Source of the DNA: Bradyrhizobium genomosp. I (2014)
GTDB taxonomy: Bacteria > Pseudomonadota > Alphaproteobacteria > Rhizobiales > Xanthobacteraceae
Length of the DNA stretch: 58,494 bases
Reading direction: 5' to 3'
Assembly: GCF_000261685.1 (NCBI RefSeq)
Contig: NZ_AJQE01000263.1
Location: 1 to 58,494, forward strand
In this document: piece after piece, positions 37,253 through 45,452 of the stretch
Numbering within the stretch: the first letter of the stretch is position 1
Layout of the letters: each line of letters begins with the position of its first letter
Notes under the pieces: generated by a model
Database searches by the model: none
The model's input: only the letters and a program-made list of their open reading frames with translations
Told to the model about the DNA's origin: nothing
Translations under genes and position numbers: made by a program

Positions 37253-37749
37253 GCGTGCTGGAGAGCGATAGCGAGCTGCGCCGGCGCGCCTGGGACGCCG
37301 CGGCGAGCGTGGTCGACCCGGAGATTCCGGTGCTTACCATTGCCGATCTCGGCGTGCTCCGCGATGTCGTTCTCGACGGCGACCATGTCGAGGTCGCGAT
37401 CACACCGACTTATTCCGGTTGCCCGGCGATGAACATGATCGCGCTGGAAATCGAGCTTGCGCTGGAGCGCGCCGGTTTTCACCATTCAAAAGTCAGCACC
37501 GTGCTGTCGCCTGCCTGGACCACCGACTGGATGAGCGAGGAAGGGCGCCAAAAGCTGCGCGCGTACGGCATCGCGCCGCCGCAGGCCTCAAGCTCGCGTC
37601 GCGCTTTGTTCGGCGAACAGGCCGTTGCGTGCCCGCAATGCGGCTCCGTAAACACCGAGCTGCTGTCCGAATTCGGCTCGACCTCCTGCAAGGCGCTGTG
37701 GCGCTGCAGGTCCTGCCGCGAACCTTTTGATTACTTCAAGTGTCATTGA
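37246..37749 (+). CDS. paaD: phenylacetate pathway assembly protein PaaD
   Basis: A 167-residue protein with an N-terminal MIP18/SufT-like domain (AASVVDPEIPVLTIADLGVL, TPTYSGCPAMNMI) and a C-terminal zinc-ribbon-like part with CPQCGS and CRSCREPFDYFKCH. The family is thought to help iron or Fe-S assembly of the epoxidase. Start ATG 37246 lies inside the 3' end of paaC. After its stop comes a 136-bp gap with a long hairpin repeat before paaE, which breaks the otherwise overlapping operon. Confidence 0.9.
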   Translation: MVSVLESDSELRRRAWDAAASVVDPEIPVLTIADLGVLRDVVLDGDHVEVAITPTYSGCPAMNMIALEIELALERAGFHHSKVSTVLSPAWTTDWMSEEGRQKLRAYGIAPPQASSSRRALFGEQAVACPQCGSVNTELLSEFGSTSCKALWRCRSCREPFDYFKCH

Positions 37750-37770
37750 GCGCACAAATGCCAACCTCAT

Positions 37771-37857
37771 CGTCATTGCGAGCGAAGCGAAGCAATCCAG
37801 ACTACCGCCGCGGAGACAGTCTGGATTGCTTCGTCGCAAGGGCTCCTCGCAATGACG
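37771..37857. repeat. long palindromic repeat, family F, inside the paa operon
   Basis: Perfect outer arms CGTCATTGCGAG (37771-37782) and CTCGCAATGACG (37846-37857), and a perfect inner 15-bp stem (37789-37803 with 37818-37832). From memory, repeats with this CGTCATTGCGAGCGAAGCG text are widespread in bacteria. It lies between paaD and paaE. Confidence 0.85.
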
Positions 37858-37885
37858 ACGGAAAGACGGAACGAGGTTACCCGTA

Positions 37886-38968
37886 ATGTCTGCAGCCGCA
37901 CCGCGCTTCCATCGCCTGGCCGTCAACGACCTCCGCCGCGAGGCGTCCGACGCCGTCTCGATGACCTTCGCCATCCCCGGCGAGCTCGCCGGCGACTATG
38001 CCTTCACACCCGGCCAGTATCTCACGCTCCGCACCATGCTGGATGGCGAGGAGGTGCGCCGCTCCTATTCGATCTGCTCCGGCCCTGACGACGGCGAGAT
38101 CCGCATTGCCGTGAAGAAGGTCGACGGCGGTGCGTTTTCGAACTGGGCGGCCGAAGAACTGAAATGCGGCGACGAGCTCGACGTGATGACGCCGACGGGC
38201 CGCTTCGGCGTCGTGCCGCCCGCCGATGGCGGCCGTATTCATGTCGGCTTTGCCGCTGGCTCCGGTATCACGCCGATCCTGTCGATTGTGAAGGGCGTGC
38301 TCGCGCGCGAGCCGAACAGCCGCTTCTTCCTGTTCTACGGCAACCGCACCACCGACAAGATCATGTTCCTCGAAGCGCTCGAGGAGCTGAAGGATCGTTT
38401 CATCGATCGCCTCTCGATCTTCCATGTCATCTCCGGCGAGGACCAGGACATCCCGATCCTGCATGGCCGGCTCGACGGTGACAAGGTGAGGGTGCTGCTG
38501 CGTTCGCTGGTGCCGGCAGGCAGCGTCGATCACGTCTTCATCTGCGGTCCCCTTGGCATGAGCGAGGAGATCGAGGCGACCTGCCGCGATCTCGGCATCG
38601 CAGACGAGCGCATTCACGTCGAGCGTTTCGTCTCCGAATTCGGCGGCAAGCCGCGGCCGAAGAAGGCCGTTGCGCCTGACGCGCCGCCGAAGGCGATCGC
38701 GTCGCTGATCATCGACGGCAAGCGTCGCGACGTGCCCGTCGCCGAGGATGAGGCGATCCTCGATGCCGCATTGCGCGCCGGGGTCGATCTGCCCTTCGCC
38801 TGCAAGGGCGGGATGTGCTCGACTTGCCGCGCCAAGCTGGTCGAGGGTGAGGCGCCGATGGACATCAACTATTCGCTGGAACCGTGGGAGCTGAAGGCCG
38901 GCTTCGTCCTGACCTGCCAGGCAAAGCCGGCGTCCGAGCGGGTCGTGGTCGATTATGACCATGTCTGA
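37886..38968 (+). CDS. paaE: phenylacetyl-CoA epoxidase reductase PaaE
   Basis: A 360-residue electron-transfer protein that passes electrons from NADPH to the di-iron centre. Order: FAD-binding domain (FTPGQYLTLRT, RRSYSICSG), NAD(P) domain (GFAAGSGITPILSIVKGV, FICGPLGMSEE) and a C-terminal plant-type 2Fe-2S ferredoxin with Cys306, Cys311, Cys314 and Cys344. The last block, NYSLEPWELKAGFVLTCQA, is characteristic. It follows the family F repeat, so translation cannot be coupled to paaD. Confidence 0.93.
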   Translation: MSAAAPRFHRLAVNDLRREASDAVSMTFAIPGELAGDYAFTPGQYLTLRTMLDGEEVRRSYSICSGPDDGEIRIAVKKVDGGAFSNWAAEELKCGDELDVMTPTGRFGVVPPADGGRIHVGFAAGSGITPILSIVKGVLAREPNSRFFLFYGNRTTDKIMFLEALEELKDRFIDRLSIFHVISGEDQDIPILHGRLDGDKVRVLLRSLVPAGSVDHVFICGPLGMSEEIEATCRDLGIADERIHVERFVSEFGGKPRPKKAVAPDAPPKAIASLIIDGKRRDVPVAEDEAILDAALRAGVDLPFACKGGMCSTCRAKLVEGEAPMDINYSLEPWELKAGFVLTCQAKPASERVVVDYDHV

Positions 38969-39069
38969 TCGGGCAGATCGGGCCCCATGAATGCAAATGC
39001 GTCGCGTTATTTGACAGCTTGAGCCAACCAGCAGAACATCATGTGCAACCATCTGGCCCGGAGGAGCGC

Positions 39070-39519
39070 GTGAACGTCGAAGCCGTCCTGTCGCCCGAGG
39101 ATATTGCCCGCGCCTGCGCTGACGCGATGTGGGCGGAGGACGACGCCTCCAAGGGACTCGGCATGGAGATCGTCGAGGTCGGCCCGGGCTTCGCGACGCT
39201 CGCCATGACGGTGCGGCCGGACATGGTCAACGGCCAGCGCATCGCCCATGGCGGGTTCATCTTCACGCTCGCCGATTCCGCCTTCGCGTTCGCCTGCAAC
39301 TCGCACAATGAGCGCGTGGTGGCGGCGCAGGGGCAGATCACCTTCATCAAGCCGGGCAAGCTCGGCGACCGCCTCACTGCGAAGGCGCGGGAGATCGCTC
39401 GCGGTGGCCGCTCCGGCATCTACGACGTGCGTGTCACGGCGGGCGACGCTCTCGTCGCGGAATTCCGCGGGCATTCGCGCGTCATTCCCGGCACGTGGCT
39501 GCCGGGGCAAGATCAATAA
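39070..39519 (+). CDS. paaI: hotdog-fold thioesterase PaaI
   Basis: A 149-residue thioesterase that hydrolyses hydroxyphenylacetyl-CoA and similar dead-end products, protecting the CoA pool. GTG 39070 is chosen because GGAGGAG sits just upstream; the longer frame from TTG 39019 lacks a site. The PaaI motif is clear: IAHGGFIFTLADSAFAFACN with the catalytic Asp in LADSA, then FIKPGKLGDRLTAKA. It lies 101 bp after paaE and 33 bp before paaK. Confidence 0.9.
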   Translation: MNVEAVLSPEDIARACADAMWAEDDASKGLGMEIVEVGPGFATLAMTVRPDMVNGQRIAHGGFIFTLADSAFAFACNSHNERVVAAQGQITFIKPGKLGDRLTAKAREIARGGRSGIYDVRVTAGDALVAEFRGHSRVIPGTWLPGQDQ

Positions 39520-39552
39520 GACAAAAGAACAAACCAATGTGGGGAAACGAGG

Positions 39553-40884
39553 ATGGCTCTGACGAAGCTCAGGGAAGGTGCCAGGACCTATAGAGCCGAG
39601 ATGGACGCGCATGAGCGCGCCTCGCGCGACGAGATCATGGCGTTGCAGAAGCAGCGGCTGGCCTGGTCGCTGAAGCACGCCTACGACAACGTCGCGCATT
39701 ATCGCAACGCGTTCGACAAGGCCGGCGTGCATCCGTCCGACTTTCGCGAGCTGTCCGATCTCGCGAAATTCCCATTCACCGCGAAGACGGACCTGCGCGA
39801 CAATTATCCCTTCGACATGTTCGCCGTGCCGCGCGAGAAGCTGGTGCGCGTGCATGCCTCGTCCGGCACGACGGGCAAGCCGATCGTCGTGGGCTACACC
39901 CAGCGCGATATCGATACGTGGTCGGAGGTCATGGCGCGATCGATCCGTGCCGCCGGAGGGCGCACCGGGATGATCATCCACAATGCCTACGGCTACGGGC
40001 TTTTTACTGGCGGGTTAGGGGTGCACTACGGCGCCGAGAAGCTCGGCTGCACGGTGGTTCCGATCTCCGGCGGCATGACGGAACGGCAGGTGCAGCTCAT
40101 CGACGACTTCCGCCCTGACATCATCACGGTGACGCCGAGCTACATGCTCGCGATCCTCGACGAATTCAAGCGGCAGAAGCTCGATCCGCGCCAGTGCTCG
40201 CTCAAGGTCGGCATCTTCGGGGCCGAGCCCTGGACCAATGCGATGCGCGGCGAGATCGAGGAGGCCTTCGACATGGATGCGACCGACATCTACGGTCTCT
40301 CCGAGGTGATCGGCCCCGGCGTCGCGCAGGAATGCATCGAGACCAAGGACGGGCTGCACATCTGGGAGGACCATTTCTACCCCGAGGTGATCGACCCCGA
40401 GACCGGCGCGGTGCTGCCGGACGGAGAGAAGGGCGAACTGGTGTTCACCTCGCTGACGAAGGAAGCTTTTCCGGTGATCCGCTATCGCACCCGCGATCTG
40501 ACGCGGTTGCTGCCGGGCACGGCGCGCCCCGGCATGCGGCGGATGGAGAAGGTGACCGGCCGCTCGGACGACATGATCATCCTGCGCGGCGTCAACCTGT
40601 TTCCGACCCAGATCGAGGAAGTGTTGCTTGCGACCGATTGGTGCGGCGGGCACTTCATCCTGGAACTGACCCGCGAAGGCCGCATGGACGAGCTGACCAT
40701 CATCGCGGAGGCGCGGCCCGAAAGCTGGGACGGCCGGGGTCTGATCGATCACGCCGACCGTGTTTCGACCCACATCAAGAACACGATCGGGATCAGCTCC
40801 AGGGTGCAGGTGGTTGCGCCCGCCACGCTGGAACGTTCGCTCGGCAAGGCCAAGCGGCTCTACGACAAGCGGCCCAAGGACTGA
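39553..40884 (+). CDS. paaK: phenylacetate-CoA ligase
   Basis: A 443-residue adenylate-forming enzyme that makes phenylacetyl-CoA from phenylacetate, ATP and CoA, the first step of the pathway and the source of the PaaX inducer. The P-loop is VHASSGTTGKPIVVGYT (about 99-115); other landmarks are HNAYGYGLFTGGLGVHYG, VTPSYMLAIL, GIFGAEPWT, DIYGLSEVIGPGVA and the hinge region RTRDLTRLLPG. The length matches homologues. It is the last paa gene here and is followed by a small tandem repeat and a terminator. Confidence 0.94.
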   Translation: MALTKLREGARTYRAEMDAHERASRDEIMALQKQRLAWSLKHAYDNVAHYRNAFDKAGVHPSDFRELSDLAKFPFTAKTDLRDNYPFDMFAVPREKLVRVHASSGTTGKPIVVGYTQRDIDTWSEVMARSIRAAGGRTGMIIHNAYGYGLFTGGLGVHYGAEKLGCTVVPISGGMTERQVQLIDDFRPDIITVTPSYMLAILDEFKRQKLDPRQCSLKVGIFGAEPWTNAMRGEIEEAFDMDATDIYGLSEVIGPGVAQECIETKDGLHIWEDHFYPEVIDPETGAVLPDGEKGELVFTSLTKEAFPVIRYRTRDLTRLLPGTARPGMRRMEKVTGRSDDMIILRGVNLFPTQIEEVLLATDWCGGHFILELTREGRMDELTIIAEARPESWDGRGLIDHADRVSTHIKNTIGISSRVQVVAPATLERSLGKAKRLYDKRPKD

Positions 40885-40919
40885 CTTGACGGACTGACTT
40901 GACGGATTGACTTGACCGG
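40881..40919 (+). repeat. 13-bp tandem repeat at the paaK stop codon, three copies
   Basis: CTGACTTGACGGA at 40881-40893 and again at 40894-40906, then TTGACTTGACCGG at 40907-40919. The first unit contains the paaK TGA stop. All three carry TTGAC, so they could act as spare -35 boxes or be slippage products. Confidence 0.85.
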
Positions 40920-40936
40920 TCCAAGAGGCGACAAGG

Positions 40937-40959
40937 CCCGCGAGAAATCGCGGGTTTTT
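40937..40959 (+). terminator. Rho-independent terminator after paaK
   Basis: Perfect 7-bp stem CCCGCGA/TCGCGGG with GAAA tetraloop, then TTTTT (40955-40959). The next gene's ATG begins only 2 bp after the T tract, at 40962. Confidence 0.9.
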
Positions 40960-40961
40960 CG

Positions 40962-41966
40962 ATGTCACCAGCCGGTACCAAGATCGTCGAGGCGCGTTGT
41001 GTGCGCCTTAACGCCAAAGCTGAAAATGCTGCAGCGCTTGCGCCGGTCGTCGAGCGCCGGACGCTCACGCGCGGGCCGAACGATCTGCTGATCGAGGTGA
41101 AGGCCGCCGCCGTCAATCCGTCCGACGTCAAGGCCGCGACCGGGCTGATGCCCTATGCCGTGTTCCCCCGGACCCCCGGCCGCGATTACTCCGGCGTGGT
41201 GATCGACGGACCGGCCGGAACGGTCGGCCGCGAGGTGTTCGGCTCGTCCGGCGATCTCGGCATCCGCCGCGACGGTACCCATGCGAGCCATCTCGTCGTC
41301 GAGGCTGATGCTGTCGTGGAGAAGCCCAAGACCGTATCCTGGGAGGAGGCCGCCGGCATCGGCGTGCCCTTCGTCACCGCGATGGAAGGCTTTCGCCGCG
41401 CCGGCGTGCCAAAGAGCGGCGAGACCGTGCTGGTGATGGGCGTCAACGGCAAGGTCGGTCAGGCTGCGGTGCAGATAGCGACCTGGCAGGGCGCGCGCGT
41501 CGTCGGCGTGGTGCGCAAGGCGGAAGCCTATGAAGGCCACGCCAACGCGCCCATCGAGGTGATCGACGCCTCCGCAACCGACGTTGCCGAACGCGTGCGC
41601 GAATTGACCGGCGGCAGGGGCGCCGACATCGTCTTCAACACGGTCGGCGACCCCTATTTCCAGGCCGCTCACAAGTCGCTCGCCTTGCGCGGACGTCAGG
41701 TCCTGATCGCCGCGATCGACCGCATCGTGCAGTTCAACATCCTCGAATTCTATCGCGGCCAGCACACTTATGTCGGCATCGACACGCTGGGCCTGTCGTC
41801 GTCTGCGACGGGCGCGGTGCTGCGGGACCTCGGCCCGGGTTTCGCGAGCGGCCATCTGAAGCCGTTCCCGATCAAGACGAACGCGATCTATCCTCTGGAA
41901 CGAGCGAAGGAGGCATACGCTGCGGTCGCGGGCTCGTCGCGCGACCGTGTGATCCTGAAGCCGTAA
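40962..41966 (+). CDS. zinc-less MDR family oxidoreductase (quinone reductase-like)
   Basis: A 334-residue medium-chain dehydrogenase/reductase. N-terminal GroES-like part (LIEVKAAAVNPSDVKAATG, PRTPGRDYSGVV) and Rossmann part (VLVMGVNGKVGQAAVQIATW, GGRGADIVFNTVGDP). The zinc-ligand pattern of alcohol dehydrogenases is absent, so an NADPH quinone or enal reductase is more likely. The ATG stands against a terminator and has no Shine-Dalgarno, so the gene may be leaderless or start further in; no in-frame ATG follows until past residue 60. It is 2 bp from the next gene. Confidence 0.83.
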   Translation: MSPAGTKIVEARCVRLNAKAENAAALAPVVERRTLTRGPNDLLIEVKAAAVNPSDVKAATGLMPYAVFPRTPGRDYSGVVIDGPAGTVGREVFGSSGDLGIRRDGTHASHLVVEADAVVEKPKTVSWEEAAGIGVPFVTAMEGFRRAGVPKSGETVLVMGVNGKVGQAAVQIATWQGARVVGVVRKAEAYEGHANAPIEVIDASATDVAERVRELTGGRGADIVFNTVGDPYFQAAHKSLALRGRQVLIAAIDRIVQFNILEFYRGQHTYVGIDTLGLSSSATGAVLRDLGPGFASGHLKPFPIKTNAIYPLERAKEAYAAVAGSSRDRVILKP

Positions 41967-41968
41967 CG

Positions 41969-43027
41969 ATGGAATCCTCCGCGCAACTCGTCATCCTCGC
42001 CGGCCTCGCCATCGGCCTCATCTACGGCGCCGTCGGCCTGCTTAGCGGCTTCTGCCTGATGAGCAGCATGCGCGGCTGGCTGGCGGAGGGCGACCGGCGA
42101 CTGGTGCGGACTTATGCGTTGGCAATCGCGGTTGCGATTGCCGCAAGCCAGTTCCTGGCGGGCAGCGGCATGGTCGATCTCGGCAGGGCGATCTACCTGC
42201 AACAGACATTCTCGGTACCGGTGCTGTTCCTCGGTGGCCTGCTGTTCGGCTATGGCATGGTGCTGTCGAACGGCTGCGGCTCGCGGGCGCTGGTGCTGCT
42301 CGGCCGCGGCAATCTCCGCTCCTTCGTCGTCGTGATCGTGCTGGCCATCGCCGCGCAGATGACGCTGAAAGGCCTGATCGCGCCGGCGCGTATCGCGCTG
42401 GTCCAGGCCTCGCAAACGACCGTCAGCGTAAATTCGCTGCCGTCCCTGCTGGTGGTGTTCGGTCTTGCCGAATCGCTTTCGCGCGCGCTTGCCGCCGCCG
42501 CGACCGTCGTCGCGCTGATCCTGTTCGCTTTCGCGCAGCCGGCGTTCCGCCGGTCACCGGGCCAGATCGCGGCGGGTGTGATTGTCGGCCTGCTCGTCGC
42601 CGGCGGTTGGTACGTCACCGGCTATCTCGGCGCCGACGACTTCAACCCCGTCCCGGTGACCTCGCTCACCTTCATCGCGCCGATCGCGGATGCCCTGCAA
42701 TATGCCATGCTCTCGACCGGACTGACACTCAACTTCGGCGTCGCGACGGTCGTCGGCGTCTTCGCCGGTAGCCTCGCGACGGCGCTCGCTACGGGCCGCT
42801 TCAAGCTTGAGGGCTATTCCTCACCACGCCATATGCTGCGCTCGGGCGCTGGTGCTGCGTTGATGGGGGTCGGCGGCGTGATGGCGTTCGGCTGCTCGAT
42901 CGGGCAGGGGCTCACTGGCCTATCGACGCTCGCGCTGGGGTCGTTCGTGGCGCTCGCCGGCATCCTTCTCGGCACGACGGCAGGCCTGCGCGGAAGCCTG
43001 CGGGTTCAACCCCTCGCAGTGGCCTGA
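41969..43027 (+). CDS. YeeE/YedE family sulfur-compound transporter
   Basis: A 352-residue membrane protein with about nine hydrophobic segments. The family's Cys motifs are present: SGFCLMSSMRGW near the N-terminus, VLSNGCGSRALVLLGRGNLR in the middle, and MAFGCSIGQGLTGLSTL near the end. In the thiosulfate transporter TsuA such Cys residues line the substrate path, so thiosulfate or another sulfur species is the likely cargo. It is 2 bp after the oxidoreductase gene and overlaps the converging DMT exporter by 22 bp. Confidence 0.88.
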   Translation: MESSAQLVILAGLAIGLIYGAVGLLSGFCLMSSMRGWLAEGDRRLVRTYALAIAVAIAASQFLAGSGMVDLGRAIYLQQTFSVPVLFLGGLLFGYGMVLSNGCGSRALVLLGRGNLRSFVVVIVLAIAAQMTLKGLIAPARIALVQASQTTVSVNSLPSLLVVFGLAESLSRALAAAATVVALILFAFAQPAFRRSPGQIAAGVIVGLLVAGGWYVTGYLGADDFNPVPVTSLTFIAPIADALQYAMLSTGLTLNFGVATVVGVFAGSLATALATGRFKLEGYSSPRHMLRSGAGAALMGVGGVMAFGCSIGQGLTGLSTLALGSFVALAGILLGTTAGLRGSLRVQPLAVA

Positions 43028-43920
43028 CCGCGCAGCAGCCGATCGCCGAGCGTTGCAAGACCGATGCCGGTAACGATCAGCCCGGCCGCGATGGCAAGGC
43101 TCGTGTCGATCGGCTCACTCAGCAGGATTGCGGCACTGGCGATGCCGACGACTGGCGTCGCAGTGGTTCCGAGCGACGTCGTCAGCGCAGAGATGCTTTT
43201 GTTGACCATCGACATCGCCCAATAGGCCAGCGCCGTCCCGATCAGGCCCGAATACAGGAAGAGCGACGCGAGCCGCCATGACCACTCGACTTGCGGCAGC
43301 CCGTCGATGATCATCGCCAGGGTCGAAAGCACGGCCGTGGCGACGAGCACCTGCCAGAGCAGGAGTTGGAGCGGGGAGGCGATCCAGCGATGCGCGCGGA
43401 TATAGATGATGTTCGCGGCCCATGAGATCGCGGCGAGGATGACCATGCCGGCGCCGAGCAGGACACCTGTATTGGTCCAGTCGATCGAGGACGGATTCAG
43501 GATGACGGCAAGCCCGATCAGTCCGAGCAGAGCGCCGGCAAGCTTGGGCGCGGTCAAGGTGTCCTGTCCGAGCATGGGCGCGGCGAGGGCGACCCAAAGC
43601 GGCGTGGTGTAGCCGAGCACGACGCCCTTGCTGGCGGGCAGGAAGCGCAGGCCCGCGGCGACGAGGATCGAGAACAGCGTCATGTGCAGCAGCGCGACAC
43701 TGAGGATGACCGGCACGTCGCCTCGTTCCGGGATCACCAGATTCCTGCTCAGTCCGAGGATCACGGCGAGGCCGATCAACGCGATCCAGCTCCGGATCGC
43801 CGAGCTCCACAATGGCGGGACGAGTTGCACCAGTTGCTTCGTCACCGACCAGTTCACGCCCCAGGCCAGAACCACGATGAGAAACAGGCCGACGGCGGCG
43901 CGGGGTGAGAGCGAGTTCAT
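43006..43920 (-). CDS. EamA/DMT family exporter
   Basis: A 304-residue membrane protein with ten predicted helices in two EamA halves. It starts MNSLSPRAAVGLFLIVVLAW, with GVNWSVTKQLV in the first half and AISWAANIIYIRAHRW opening the second. The frame is open further upstream but crosses the operator, so ATG 43920 is used. It is divergent from the MocR-type regulator and shares its operator region; a metabolite exporter controlled by that regulator is inferred. Its 3' end overlaps the YeeE gene. Confidence 0.88.
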   Translation of the reverse strand: MNSLSPRAAVGLFLIVVLAWGVNWSVTKQLVQLVPPLWSSAIRSWIALIGLAVILGLSRNLVIPERGDVPVILSVALLHMTLFSILVAAGLRFLPASKGVVLGYTTPLWVALAAPMLGQDTLTAPKLAGALLGLIGLAVILNPSSIDWTNTGVLLGAGMVILAAISWAANIIYIRAHRWIASPLQLLLWQVLVATAVLSTLAMIIDGLPQVEWSWRLASLFLYSGLIGTALAYWAMSMVNKSISALTTSLGTTATPVVGIASAAILLSEPIDTSLAIAAGLIVTGIGLATLGDRLLRGQATARG

Positions 43921-43964
43921 CTCGGAGTCCTTGAAGCAGTCCGGTTCGCCGGATAGCATCGCCG

Positions 43965-44009
43965 CTGGCACCTGAGAAAGTGCCAGACTGGAGAATAAAA
44001 AGGTGCCAG
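43965..44009. promoter_or_regulatory. three-half-site operator for the MocR-type regulator
   Basis: CTGGCAC (43965-43971), an 8-bp spacer and GTGCCAG (43980-43986) form a perfect inverted repeat; a third half site GTGCCAG lies at 44003-44009, 23 bp on in direct orientation. Mixed inverted and direct half sites between a regulator and a divergent target are typical of MocR/GabR-type control. Confidence 0.75.
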
Positions 44010-44020
44010 TTTCGGAAGAC

Positions 44021-45451
44021 ATGATCTCGGCCCTGATCGACCTGACGCCGGCCGACGACGGCGGGCTGGCGGCGCGACTGACGAGCCGGCTCAGAGAGCT
44101 GATTGCGACCGGCAGCCTCGGCAAGGGGCGCGCGCTGCCGTCGAGCCGTCGCCTTGCCGGTGATCTTGGCGTCTCGCGCAACACGGTTTCCTATGCGTAC
44201 GAGCAGCTTGCCGCCGAGGGATATGTCGAGGCGTCGCACGGCCGCCGTCCGGTGGTCACGGTCGATGGAGGCGAACGCAGTGCAGGAACGGGTGCCGCCG
44301 TGGCGCGCGGCCGCTCGGCAAAGCCGCGACTTTCGCCCTGGGCCTTGAATCTCGGGCAGACCGACTGGCCGATGTCCTATCAGGCATCACTGAAGCCGTT
44401 GCGCCCGGGGCATGGCGATTTCAGAGAGTTTCCGAACGAGGTCTGGGCGCGTTGCCTGCGCCGCAGTGCCGTGCGTGCTACGAGGCGCGAGCTCGGCCCG
44501 GTCAACCGGACGCGTCTGCGCGAGGTGCTCGCGCATTATCTGGCGACCAGCCGGGGTGTGCGGGCCACCGCAGGCCAGATCCTGATCCTGCCGAGCGCGC
44601 AGGCTGCGTTGACCTTGATTGCCGCGACCGTCCTTGCGGCCGGTGACGAGGTTTGGGTCGAGGATCCCGGTTATCCCGGTGCTGCGGCGGCCTTCCGGGC
44701 CTCCGCCGCGCGCGTGACCGGTATCAGACTGGACGAGCAGGGCATGCAACGGATGCCGGGCCTTGCGGCGCCAAAGCTGATCTTCATGACGCCCTCGCAT
44801 CAGCATCCGACCGGGCGGCTGATGTCGCTGGCCCGCCGCACCGAGTTTCTCAATCTGAGCAGGTCGGGCAGGACCTGGATCGTGGAGGACGACTACGACG
44901 GCGAATTTCAATACGACAGCCGGCCGGTACCGGCCTTGCAGGGGCTCGACGCCCATGGCCGCGTGTTTTATGTCGGCACCTTTTCGAAGGTGATGACGTC
45001 GGAGATCCGGCTCGGCTATCTCGTCGCTCCGCCGGCACTGGCCAGCACTCTGGAGATTGCGCAGCGGCATATCGGGCTGATCGCCGCCAGCCACATTCAG
45101 GAAGCGCTCGCCGAATTCATTGCCGACGGGCACTTCCTCGCGCATCTGCGCCGGATGCGCCGCCTCTATCGCGCACGCCGCGATCATCTCGTCGAGGAAC
45201 TGGAGCGGCAACTGGGCGGGATGCTCTCGGTCGAAGTACCTCCTGGCGGTATCCAACTCGTCGCCCGCCTCAAGCGCGGTCGCACTGATCACGCGGCGGT
45301 GAAGCGGCTGGTTGCGGCGGGGATCGAGACGCGCGCATTGTCCGGCCTGGCGCTCGGCCGGCCGCGCGATCACGGCCTGCTGCTCGGCTTTGCGGCGTGG
45401 CGCGAGAGCGAGATCAGCGCGGCCGTGCGGACGATGGCATCGTGCTTCTAG
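44021..45451 (+). CDS. MocR/PdxR-type PLP-dependent transcriptional regulator
   Basis: A 476-residue fusion of a GntR winged helix (LTSRLRELIATGSLGKGRAL, LGVSRNTVSYAYEQLAAEGY) with a class I aminotransferase-like domain. The PLP-binding Lys323 is in VGTFSKVMTSEIRLGYL, and EDDYDGEFQYDSRPVPAL and MTPSHQHPTGRLM are conserved. GTG 44003 keeps the frame open but lies inside an operator half site, so ATG 44021 after GGAAG is preferred. It probably represses or activates the divergent exporter in response to PLP or an amino compound. Confidence 0.88.
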   Translation: MISALIDLTPADDGGLAARLTSRLRELIATGSLGKGRALPSSRRLAGDLGVSRNTVSYAYEQLAAEGYVEASHGRRPVVTVDGGERSAGTGAAVARGRSAKPRLSPWALNLGQTDWPMSYQASLKPLRPGHGDFREFPNEVWARCLRRSAVRATRRELGPVNRTRLREVLAHYLATSRGVRATAGQILILPSAQAALTLIAATVLAAGDEVWVEDPGYPGAAAAFRASAARVTGIRLDEQGMQRMPGLAAPKLIFMTPSHQHPTGRLMSLARRTEFLNLSRSGRTWIVEDDYDGEFQYDSRPVPALQGLDAHGRVFYVGTFSKVMTSEIRLGYLVAPPALASTLEIAQRHIGLIAASHIQEALAEFIADGHFLAHLRRMRRLYRARRDHLVEELERQLGGMLSVEVPPGGIQLVARLKRGRTDHAAVKRLVAAGIETRALSGLALGRPRDHGLLLGFAAWRESEISAAVRTMASCF

Positions 45452-45452
45452 T

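Noticed and set aside
40881..40919. 13-bp triplicate as plasmid iterons
   Set aside because: It begins inside the paaK stop codon in chromosomal context with no replication initiator.
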